From positions 1-64,000 of the forward strand of contig NZ_SDLR01000006.1 of the NCBI RefSeq assembly GCF_004522215.1: 64,000 bases of DNA, in the 5' to 3' direction. Positions 8,922 through 16,100 of the stretch are shown here, piece by piece. Positions within the stretch are counted from its first letter, which is position 1. Each line of letters begins with the position of its first letter. Below the pieces are notes generated by a model. That model saw only the letters and a program-made list of their open reading frames with translations, was not told the DNA's origin and did no database searches. A program made the position numbers and the translations under genes. This stretch comes from Ammoniphilus sp. YIM 78166 (GTDB taxonomy: Bacteria > Bacillota > Bacilli > Aneurinibacillales > RAOX-1).

Positions 8922-9305
8922 TTATTTCACTCGAGCGTAAGTACCTAAGGCAATGGCCACCAGCGTACCGTCATCCGTCGTTACCTGCGCTTCCATAATA
9001 ATCAGCTTGCCGCCGCTTTTGATGATTCTCGACCGAGCCTTCAAGTATTCTCCTCGCGCGGGCGCCAAGTAGTTGATCTTGCTTTCAACCGTCACACATT
9101 TCTGAACGCCATCCACATGTGGAGCTGCCCCATGTCCCATCGCGACATCCGCCAGGGTGCTGGTCACACCGCCATGAACGACGCCTTCGATGCTATTGTA
9201 AAGCTCAGGCCTAATCTTCAATAGAGCCGTGCAGCCTTCGTCATCAATGCTCTCGATCTGAATTCCCAGATAGTGATTAAACTTATTTTTCGTTTCGTAG
9301 CTCAC
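8922..9305 (-). CDS. PaaI-family hotdog thioesterase
   Basis: A 127-aa 4-hydroxybenzoyl-CoA/PaaI-type hotdog protein. The signature VVHGGVTSTLADVAMGHGA forms the active-site helix start, and KINYLAPARG and GTYARVK are typical later strands. It would hydrolyse aryl- or acyl-CoA esters. One of two adjacent PaaI-like paralogues; the other is closer to canonical PaaI. Confidence 0.82.
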   Translation of the reverse strand: MSYETKNKFNHYLGIQIESIDDEGCTALLKIRPELYNSIEGVVHGGVTSTLADVAMGHGAAPHVDGVQKCVTVESKINYLAPARGEYLKARSRIIKSGGKLIIMEAQVTTDDGTLVAIALGTYARVK

Positions 9306-9313
9306 CCACTCAC

Positions 9314-9352
9314 CCCTCTCTTGAAGGGGGCCGCCTCTTCGGCAGCCCCTCT
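9314..9352 (-). other. Strong intra-operon RNA hairpin
   Basis: On the transcript GGGGCTGCC and GGCGGCCCC form a GC-rich stem in the 54-bp gap between the two PaaI-like genes. There is no T-tract after it, so it looks like an mRNA stabilising or processing structure rather than a terminator. Confidence 0.55.
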
Positions 9353-9359
9353 TTCCTGT

Positions 9360-9812
9360 TTAAGCTTCCTCGACCGGTATGAAGTAATCGCTTTTCCGAT
9401 AAACCAACGCATCCAAAATCGCGACGGTTTCTTTCTCGCTCTCGACTCGAATCCGGTACCAAGCCGTTCGAGACGTCCGATTCTCTTCCACTGCCGTCGC
9501 TCTCAAGCGCGTGCCTTCCCAGCTAGCTGCCAAAAAACCAATATTCATCGACAAGGCCACCGAGGTTTTTCCATAGGAATTACTCGCTACCGCAAACACC
9601 ACGTCCGCTAAGGAAAAAATCACGCCCCCATGGGTGCTACCATGAACGTTGAGTAGGTTGGGCTTTACGACGACCTCCGCCGTAGCTGTCCCTTCTCCCA
9701 CTTCGATCAATTCCACCCCCAGGAACCTGGCGAACGGATCGTTTTTCAGCTTCTCACAAATTTGTTCGTAGTATTTCTGATGAACGTCGCGGTCATTCAA
9801 TTTCGGTTTCAA
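9360..9812 (-). CDS. paaI: Hydroxyphenylacetyl-CoA thioesterase PaaI
   Basis: A 150-aa hotdog thioesterase with HGGVIFSLADVVFAVASNSYG, very close to the PaaI signature, and a C-terminal AILDALVYRK strand. Known PaaI enzymes hydrolyse ring-hydroxylated phenylacetyl-CoA to release CoA from dead-end products. The frame opens with TTG at 9812; no ATG gives the family N-terminus, so a TTG start is accepted with some doubt. It follows the EthD gene closely. Confidence 0.85.
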   Translation of the reverse strand: MKPKLNDRDVHQKYYEQICEKLKNDPFARFLGVELIEVGEGTATAEVVVKPNLLNVHGSTHGGVIFSLADVVFAVASNSYGKTSVALSMNIGFLAASWEGTRLRATAVEENRTSRTAWYRIRVESEKETVAILDALVYRKSDYFIPVEEA

Positions 9813-9821
9813 TGGAACCGC

Positions 9822-10121
9822 CTACTGCACTTCCGCAAAGTGCATGGAAACCAATTTTCCTGCGAAGCCCATTAAGTCTTTTCCAGCTGCTTTTCCTTCT
9901 GGTGAAGACAACGCTTGCAACAAGGCTTCTTTCGTTTCAAAATACATCTCGGCGATCAGATGCAAGTCACTTTCCCCCATCGGAGTGCCATAAATTCGGT
10001 TCACTTCTAGCTTGAGCAATCCAGGCATTTTTGCTGCCAAGGGAGCATGAACTTCATTATAATGTTGGTCAAAAGCTTCTACATTTTCCGGTTTACGATA
10101 AATCGCGATCAATTTTACCAT
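9822..10121 (-). CDS. EthD-family dimeric alpha/beta-barrel protein
   Basis: A 99-aa protein that begins MVKLIAIYRKPENVEAF and carries HYNEVHAPLAAKMPGL, the EthD-domain pattern. Such small ferredoxin-like proteins occur beside aromatic degradation genes; their biochemical role is usually unproven. GGAGGAG lies before the ATG. It is the first gene after the operon promoter, so it is probably made in large amount upon induction. Confidence 0.8.
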   Translation of the reverse strand: MVKLIAIYRKPENVEAFDQHYNEVHAPLAAKMPGLLKLEVNRIYGTPMGESDLHLIAEMYFETKEALLQALSSPEGKAAGKDLMGFAGKLVSMHFAEVQ

Positions 10122-10141
10122 CTTACATCTCCTCCATTTTT

Positions 10142-10167
10142 ATAACGTTATTTTTATATAACGTTAT
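10142..10167. promoter_or_regulatory. Tandem palindromic operator of the catabolic operon
   Basis: The perfect palindrome ATAACGTTAT occurs at 10142-10151 and again at 10158-10167, centres 16 bp apart, just downstream of the predicted start point. Position and symmetry suggest a repressor site. A TetR-type regulator such as PaaR is a natural candidate but none is encoded in the window. Confidence 0.65.
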
Positions 10168-10188
10168 TTTTACGTATCCTATGTTTTT

Positions 10189-10217
10189 AGTATATTAATA
10201 ATGTTAATGGGGGTCAA
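10189..10217 (-). promoter_or_regulatory. Sigma-A promoter of the phenylacetate-type operon
   Basis: On the minus strand TTGACC, a 17-bp spacer and TATACT, a near-consensus housekeeping promoter. The transcript would begin near 10182, upstream of the tandem palindromes and the EthD gene. Confidence 0.75.
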
Positions 10218-10229
10218 GGCTTAATTTTT

Positions 10230-11489
10230 TCAAGCCTGTATGACCGTCGATTCGCGCTTGCTCCGCAGATGTAACCCCATACAACCGATCCCGCCTAAGA
10301 AGCAAACGAACGCGGATAAAAGGAACGCACTCAGGTAAGATCCTGTTAGATCAACCAACGCCCCCGTAACCACCGGCGACACAAATTGCCCAACTCCAAA
10401 TAATAGGGTAATAAAGCCGATCGCTACCGGCACCTTCACGGGATGAATCAGATCCCCTACCGCCGCTACCATTACCGTAGGCACTCCCCAAAGGGTAACA
10501 GCATACAGAATGGTCTCCACAAGCAGGATAGCCGGTTGATGGGTCATCGTGAAGGCGATGAGTAAAATGGACTGTGAAGAATAGATGAGAAACAAGGCGG
10601 CCATCCTGCCCATCCGATCCGAAATGCTCCCCCAAATAAACCCACTCAAAATGCTCGCAAACCCAGCCACGGCAAACAATTGCCCGGCCGATCGCTCACT
10701 TAACCCGTTATCCTGAATGAGATAATCTACAAAAAACGTCGAGAACGCCAGATAGCTAAAGCCCCATGTTAAGTATATGAAGCCTACCATCCATAAGAGC
10801 TTGTTGCGGTAAATGGTTTGAGTTTTTTCAGAGGTGGTTGCCCCTTGGGTGGACGCCGCAGGTTTTGCCGGCTGTTTCTCTTGTCCATAGGGTTCAATTC
10901 CGATCTCGCCTGGCTCATTCTTCATATAAATAAGATTCAGCAGCCAGAAGATCATCACGGCTCCAGCCAGCAAAAACCAGCTCGTCCTCCATCCCTCCGA
11001 GGGATCGTTCATCATTAAATAAGGAACAAATATCCCACTTATTACCATACCAATACCCGAACCGGCATTCACTACGCCCAAAGCCATCCCTCGATACCGC
11101 TGACTAAACCACTTACCCACCAATCCCAGACTGGTTACATTTCCTCCCCCTGCCCCAATTCCAATGATCAAACAGGAGAAATAAGCACTCCAGAAGCCTT
11201 CAGCTAATCCACTCCCCACCATCCCTAGGATGGTCACGAACAGTGAAGCTAAAATCACTTTCTTGGCGGTAAATCGCATCACGGCATATCCTACCGTCAG
11301 GGCACTTGCCAAATACCCCAAAAAAACAGATGACGCAATGAGACCTGTCTGGCTATAGTTCAATTGAAGACCTTCCTTCATAAAGGGAATAATCGCCCCC
11401 AAGGAAAACCTCCCAAACCCCAAACAAGCGAGCAGATTCAGCGTCGCAAGAAACAAAATGAACCAGCTCTTATGCCATTTTTTACTCAT
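10230..11489 (-). CDS. MFS transporter, YbfB/YjiJ-like
   Basis: A 419-aa protein with about 12 hydrophobic segments. The first helix contains LACLGFGRFSLGAIIPFM, like the GxGRFxxxxxLP motif of YbfB/YjiJ-type carriers; an acidic/polar loop lies near the middle (residues ~200-225). It would export or import a small organic acid. It has its own promoter, almost identical to that of the adjacent catabolic operon, so co-regulation and a role in arylacetate uptake are reasonable inferences. Confidence 0.85.
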   Translation of the reverse strand: MSKKWHKSWFILFLATLNLLACLGFGRFSLGAIIPFMKEGLQLNYSQTGLIASSVFLGYLASALTVGYAVMRFTAKKVILASLFVTILGMVGSGLAEGFWSAYFSCLIIGIGAGGGNVTSLGLVGKWFSQRYRGMALGVVNAGSGIGMVISGIFVPYLMMNDPSEGWRTSWFLLAGAVMIFWLLNLIYMKNEPGEIGIEPYGQEKQPAKPAASTQGATTSEKTQTIYRNKLLWMVGFIYLTWGFSYLAFSTFFVDYLIQDNGLSERSAGQLFAVAGFASILSGFIWGSISDRMGRMAALFLIYSSQSILLIAFTMTHQPAILLVETILYAVTLWGVPTVMVAAVGDLIHPVKVPVAIGFITLLFGVGQFVSPVVTGALVDLTGSYLSAFLLSAFVCFLGGIGCMGLHLRSKRESTVIQA

Positions 11490-11551
11490 TTCTCCCCCTT
11501 ACCTATCACGCAATATTTATATGACGTTTTTAAAACGAATAACCTATTTAC

Positions 11552-11580
11552 AGTATAATAATAGTTCGAAGGGTGGTCAA
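11552..11580 (-). promoter_or_regulatory. Sigma-A promoter of the MFS transporter gene
   Basis: TTGACC, 17 bp, TATACT on the minus strand, with identical hexamers and spacing to the promoter at 10189-10217. Downstream, at about 11523-11545, an imperfect inverted element (GACGTTTTTAAAACG region) sits where the operon has its palindromes. Confidence 0.7.
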
Positions 11581-11684
11581 GTTTGATTTTGTCATTTCAA
11601 AATAGTTACAAAATTTTTAGTAGGAGGGAAAGTGGGGAGGGGGCGAGGGGCGGGTAGGTGGGGCTTGGGAAGGCCAAGATGGGG

Positions 11685-11876
11685 CAATAGCCGGAGAATT
11701 CCGGTTATTTTTTGATGACGAGGGTCGAGGAGTGGGAATAGTCGTAGATTTCCGGCTATTCCGGGGGTTAAGGTAGTTAGGAGGGGGAGAATGAGCTCAA
11801 TAAGCGGAAATGTACGGCTATTGGGGTTGGTTTCTCCTCGAGCGTGAAGAATAGTCGTTAAACTACGGTTAATCTT
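11685..11876. repeat. Array of four short hairpin repeats
   Basis: Four inverted elements begin near 11686, 11737, 11799 and 11850 (spacing 51, 62, 51). They share AATAGCCG-type left arms and CGGCTATT-type right arms, for example AATAGCCGGAGAATTCCGGTTATT. No gene fits the 388-bp gap between the MFS promoter and the YitT gene; the array and G-rich linkers fill most of it. Confidence 0.75.
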
Positions 11877-11969
11877 TTAGTTGCGCATCCGAGGGCAGAC
11901 TGGGTTCAAACCCTGTCCGAATGGCGCCTCGATTCGGACTCACTCTCGCTTTTAGCCACCCGCCTCCCC

Positions 11970-12848
11970 CTACCTCCTAAACCCCTCTCCCAACACCTCA
12001 TTCGCATTCGTAAAGATGACAAACGCGTCTGGATCCGTTTCCTGAACGAGCTTCTTTAACGCATTGATCTCACTCTGGGCGACCACGCACAACAACACCG
12101 GCCTCTCCTTCTCCGTGAACCCACCGTACGCCGGCAAACGTGTCACCCCACGATCCAGATCATAGAGGATGGCCTCTTGGATCTTCCCCAGATTCTCCGA
12201 AATAATAAACGCCATTTTCGACACCCCAAGCCCTACCTGAATTACGTCAATGGTTTTACCTGTCACATAAAGAGCAATAAGGGCATACAACGCGAGTTCC
12301 GGTCCGTACACCATCGCCGCGCCAATCACGACCAGCCCATCAATCAATAACACGGCAATTCCCAACGAAATCCCTGTATACTTATGAAGGATCTGTGCCA
12401 CGAGATCGGTTCCGCCTGTTGACGCATTCCCTCGAAACACGATCCCGAGTCCTAATCCGACCCCCACTCCCCCATATAAAGCGGCAAGCAATGGCTCTGT
12501 GGTAATCGTCGGCCACCCTTCCGTGAGGAAAACGAACAAGGGCAAAATGATGGTTCCCGTAATTGTCTTTACCCCAAACTGCCTCCCCAGCAGGACGAAC
12601 CCTAATCCGATCAGCAACGCATTCAGCCCCCACTGTGTAAAGGCCGGTCGCCATCCGAACAAGTCCTTCGTAATAATACTAATCCCGCTTACCCCGCCCG
12701 AAGCAATATTAAAAGCATTCAAAAACATATTAAAGGCGATCGCGACCATAAAAGAGCCCACAATCAAAAAGATGTACTCCCTCACCACGATCATCCATGG
12801 ATCTTCTTTTCGCTCTCGCCGCTTATTCACTACTTGCGCCATCTTCAT
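11970..12848 (-). CDS. YitT/DUF2179-family membrane protein
   Basis: A 292-aa protein with five to six N-terminal membrane helices (including MFLNAFNIASGGVSGIS, LYGGVGVGLGLGIVFRGNAS and TGGTDLVAQIL) and a C-terminal cytoplasmic DUF2179 domain starting about residue 215. These are YitT signatures; the transport substrate of the family is not established. The ATG at 12848 is preferred over an in-frame TTG six bases upstream. It stands alone, divergent from the stalk-domain gene. Confidence 0.88.
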   Translation of the reverse strand: MKMAQVVNKRRERKEDPWMIVVREYIFLIVGSFMVAIAFNMFLNAFNIASGGVSGISIITKDLFGWRPAFTQWGLNALLIGLGFVLLGRQFGVKTITGTIILPLFVFLTEGWPTITTEPLLAALYGGVGVGLGLGIVFRGNASTGGTDLVAQILHKYTGISLGIAVLLIDGLVVIGAAMVYGPELALYALIALYVTGKTIDVIQVGLGVSKMAFIISENLGKIQEAILYDLDRGVTRLPAYGGFTEKERPVLLCVVAQSEINALKKLVQETDPDAFVIFTNANEVLGEGFRR

Positions 12849-12969
12849 CGACAACCCATCTTAAAAATTAATTGATTTATCATAGTTTATCCTCTACCCC
12901 CATAAACAACCAAACGGCTTCGTAATTATAGTTAACAACATTTTTTTACATAAGAGAGGAGATTTCGAC

Positions 12970-13887
12970 ATGAACAAACATTTCAAAATCACAACAATGG
13001 GAATCTTAGCTGCCAGCTTGCTTTTCTCCCACGGGGCTTTAGCAAGTAACGAAAAAGCCGGCAAGGAAAACAAAACCGTAGTTACTGCAGAAGCAGAAGC
13101 AGAAACAACCGTTACTGCAACAACTGACGTTAATGCAGACAAATATTTAGATAAAGTTCAACGCATCCAGGCCAAACTGGATCAGTTCACGGCTCAAGAT
13201 GTCCCAGCGACTGCCCTAGAAGGTAAAGTGGGATCCATTCAAAACCGTACGGATGCCTTAAAAGCTCAACTAGAAGAGCTTGCTGAAATCGAGAAAGAAG
13301 TCGCCACTCTTGAAGGGGAAGAAGCTAAAACGGCTACGCACTCTCTAGCCGCGGTTTACGTGGAACTTGGCAAATTAGAAGCAGCCCTCAAAGTGCAAAC
13401 CGATCTAGCCAAGAAACTTCATGAAGAAACAGACGAAGAAATCTTAAAGCAATACAAAGAAGTAGGAAAGCTCCTCAAGCAAATGGGTAAAGTAGGCGTA
13501 AAAGCCCTCGTTAACGGAGCTGAGCCAACTATGGACGTACAGCCTGCAATCGAAAACGGACGCACCCTTGTTCCTTTCCGCGCTATGGCTGAAGCTTTAG
13601 GAGCTGAAGTAGCTTGGGACGCCGATAAGCGCACCGTCACCGTTACGAAGGAAGGCACAACCGTTGTTCTCACCATCGACAGCATGATCGCTACCGTGGA
13701 CGGAAAAGAGTACAAGCTCGATGTCCCTGCAAAAATCAAGAACGGCCGTACCGTGATTCCTCTTCGCTTCTTGAGCGAATCTTTAAAAGCAAAAGTATTA
13801 TGGGAGCAAGAAACGCAAACGGTAGTCGTGATTGAACCGACGTCAACCGAGGAAACCGCAACTACTGAAGAGAATCAAGATCAATAA
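12970..13887 (+). CDS. Secreted stalk-domain (copper amine oxidase N-terminal-like) protein
   Basis: A 305-aa protein. Residues 1-26 form a Sec signal peptide ending ALA-S. A helical, Glu/Lys-rich coiled-coil region spans about 45-175. A stalk domain at about 180-293 contains paired ENGRTLVPFRAMAEALGAEV and KNGRTVIPLRFLSESL motifs. It is likely cell-wall associated. In this family the domain name is historical; no amine oxidase activity is implied. GAGAGGAG precedes the ATG and a strong terminator follows. Confidence 0.88.
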   Translation: MNKHFKITTMGILAASLLFSHGALASNEKAGKENKTVVTAEAEAETTVTATTDVNADKYLDKVQRIQAKLDQFTAQDVPATALEGKVGSIQNRTDALKAQLEELAEIEKEVATLEGEEAKTATHSLAAVYVELGKLEAALKVQTDLAKKLHEETDEEILKQYKEVGKLLKQMGKVGVKALVNGAEPTMDVQPAIENGRTLVPFRAMAEALGAEVAWDADKRTVTVTKEGTTVVLTIDSMIATVDGKEYKLDVPAKIKNGRTVIPLRFLSESLKAKVLWEQETQTVVVIEPTSTEETATTEENQDQ

Positions 13888-13896
13888 AGAAAACCT

Positions 13897-13930
13897 AAAA
13901 AAGGCTATCACCCCGGTGATAGCCTTTTTT
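13897..13930 (+). terminator. Intrinsic terminator
   Basis: AAGGCTATCACC and GGTGATAGCC pair around CC and are followed by six T residues. Confidence 0.9.
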
Positions 13931-13988
13931 CATCGAATAATGTCAGGGTTACGTGAGATACTTGTATTAAAAACTAAAGGGGATTCCC

Positions 13989-14477
13989 GTGGCTCTTTCT
14001 TTTTCCATCACCATCACGATTCTCTTGTTGCATGTATTCATTCTTTCTAAAAAGAAGCTATCCTTCTTGCATCAATCCATCACGTTTATGCTCATCGGAT
14101 TGTTGGTGAGAAATTACTTTACCACGATGAATATGGTTTTGAAATGGCTCAAAACCACGGAAAATCCATTCTTATTCATCGTCTTTCTTATCAACCGAGA
14201 ACTTCTCATCCCTTTAACGGTTCTGATTTTCGTTAATCTGTATTTATCCCATCCCCATAGTTGGGCGAAAAAACTGATCTTTTTCTTGACAGCTTGGGTC
14301 TTCCTGCAAGGACTGGAATGGGTTGCTCTCCATTATAAGGTGATTCAACACCTGAAGTGGAACTTGGGGTTCGCTGGGATCTTGAACGGTGCTTATCTCC
14401 TCATCGGGCTAGGGATTGCCAAGCTCCTCTTATTTCTGGCAAAATCGGAGGATTACCAAGATGACCGTAATTTATGA
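13989..14477 (+). CDS. Small multi-pass membrane protein (CBO0543-like)
   Basis: A 162-aa hydrophobic protein with about five helices. GTG start at 13989 follows AAAGGGGA. It overlaps the next membrane gene by 17 bp, so the two are probably co-translated and may form a pair. Overall plan (small protein, 4-5 helices, no catalytic motif) resembles CBO0543-type membrane proteins of spore-formers; the family link is weak. Confidence 0.7.
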   Translation: MALSFSITITILLLHVFILSKKKLSFLHQSITFMLIGLLVRNYFTTMNMVLKWLKTTENPFLFIVFLINRELLIPLTVLIFVNLYLSHPHSWAKKLIFFLTAWVFLQGLEWVALHYKVIQHLKWNLGFAGILNGAYLLIGLGIAKLLLFLAKSEDYQDDRNL

Positions 14478-14964
14478 GCAATCTTTTGACGCCAATGAAT
14501 GGTTTGTCATCCTTAATCTAGTCGTCATGCATGTTCTCATCCTCATTAGCCCCAAGATCCTCCCCTTATTGGAGGGCTTGGCCCATTATCTTTATGGACC
14601 TTTTATCGGCATGTTTTGGGACCATACCATCAGCGTCAGGCCGTGGGATTTCTACGATGTCAATGATAATTCTTCCTATCAAGTCATGGATGTTTTCAGT
14701 TACATCATGTTTGGTCCTTATTCTTATTTCGTGATCTATCTCTATGTAAAGCTAGGTATTAAAGGTTATACGCATATCCTGTATGTCATCGTGTGGGCCG
14801 GTCTCGCCCTGATCATGGAGTGGATCGGTGTCCAACTGGGACTCTATCATTATGATAAAGGCTATCAGATGTACTGGTCTTTCCCGATTTACTTGTTAAC
14901 GCTAGGAATGCAGATCGTCTATCATCATCTCATACAAAAGGAAAAAAAGGCTAACACTCCTTAA
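14461..14964 (+). CDS. Small multi-pass membrane protein (CBO0543-like)
   Basis: A 167-aa protein. Start at 14461 chosen because GGAGG sits 9 bp upstream; a longer frame from 14416 has no ribosome site. Four to five helices, with a C-terminal segment ALIMEWIGVQLGLY...YWSFPIYLLTLGMQIVYHH that parallels the corresponding segments of the genes at 39215 and 45617 (E-W-x-x-V-Q-x...W-x-x-P-V/I-Y). Function unknown; the recurring pattern suggests one family present in several copies. Confidence 0.72.
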   Translation: MTVIYEQSFDANEWFVILNLVVMHVLILISPKILPLLEGLAHYLYGPFIGMFWDHTISVRPWDFYDVNDNSSYQVMDVFSYIMFGPYSYFVIYLYVKLGIKGYTHILYVIVWAGLALIMEWIGVQLGLYHYDKGYQMYWSFPIYLLTLGMQIVYHHLIQKEKKANTP

Positions 14965-14987
14965 CTTCACGAGTGCTAGCCTTTTTC
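14943..14987. terminator. Bidirectional terminator before prfB
   Basis: AAAAAGGCTA(A)CACTC pairs with GAGTG(C)TAGCCTTTTT between the convergent membrane-protein and prfB genes. Confidence 0.85.
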
Positions 14988-14989
14988 AT

Positions 14990-16100
14990 TTAGTCATTCA
15001 TCTGCTTTCGCAGAAACGCATTAATAAAATGATCAATCTCGCCATCCATCACGGCCTGCACATTTCCGGTTTCTTCTCCGGTGCGGTGATCCTTCACCAT
15101 GCTGTAAGGATGGAACACATAAGAACGAATCTGGCTTCCCCAGCCAATTTCCTTTTGCTCCCCGCGGATCTTGGCTAGCTCGGCTTCCTGCTCTTCGATC
15201 TTCTTTTCGTAGAGACGGCCTTTTAAAATCTTCATCGCTTTTTCCCGGTTCTTGATCTGAGAACGCTCCGATTGACAGGTCACGACAACACCGGTTGGAA
15301 TGTGGGTAATCCGAACGGCCGAGTCTGTCGTGTTGATGTGCTGCCCACCTGCTCCACTGGAACGATAGGTATCGATCTTCAAGTCCTCGGTACGGATTTC
15401 CACATCGACATCATCTTCGATTTCCGGAACGACGGAGCAAGAAACGAACGACGTATGACGACGACCGGAGGTGTCAAAAGGCGAGATGCGCACCAGACGG
15501 TGCACGCCTTTCTCCGATTTCAGGTAGCCATAGGCATTATACCCTTTGATCAAGAGCGTGACGCTTTTGACCCCCGCTTCATCCCCAGGAAGATAATCCA
15601 GGGTCTCGACCTTGAATCCTTGTTGGCCCGCCCAGCGCGTGTACATGCGCAAAAGCATTTCCGCCCAGTCCTGCGATTCGGTTCCCCCTGCACCCGGGTG
15701 GAGCTCCAGGATGGCGTTGTTTTTATCATGAGGACCGCTGAGCAAGAGCTGCAGCTCAAAGTCACTCATGTCCTTGATCAATCCCTTCACGCCCTCTACG
15801 AGGTCAGGCAATAAGGATTCATCCTTTTCCTCCACCATCAGCTCCAGCATCATGGACAGATCTTCCTGGCTGCCGTTCAGCTCGTTGACCTTCGTAACCG
15901 AATCTTTCAGCACATTCACTTCGTTGATGACCTTCTGAGCCGCTTCATTGTCATCCCAGAAGGTCGGCTCAGCCATTTGGTTTTCTAACTCGGCAATGCG
16001 CTTTTCTTTATAATCGAGGTCAAAGAGACCCCCTGATCTCAGATAATTTTTTAGCTATGATGGATAGCTCGTTGCGCAGTTCAGATACTTCCACCTGCAT
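14990..16100 (-). CDS. prfB: Peptide chain release factor 2, with programmed +1 frameshift
   Basis: Translation starts at the ATG at 16100 and 26 codons later meets TGA (16022-16020) in the classic context AGGGGGTCTCTTTGAC. A +1 shift on CTT resumes at GAC and gives about 369 aa, the normal RF2 length. The stop-recognition loop SPFDTSGRRHTSF and the catalytic GAGGQHIN motif are intact. RF2 reads UGA and UAA and so regulates itself: little RF2 favours the shift. The ATG overlaps the secA stop (TGATG), implying translational coupling. Confidence 0.95.
16018..16031 (-). promoter_or_regulatory. prfB autoregulatory frameshift site
   Basis: On the minus strand an internal Shine-Dalgarno-like AGGGGG lies just before CTTTGAC, with TGA in frame 0 at codon 27. 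This is the standard RF2 +1 recoding cassette. Confidence 0.93.

Noticed and set aside
12970..13887. Reading the stalk proteins as copper amine oxidases
   Set aside because: Only the small N-terminal-type domain is present; the catalytic quinone domain is absent in all copies.
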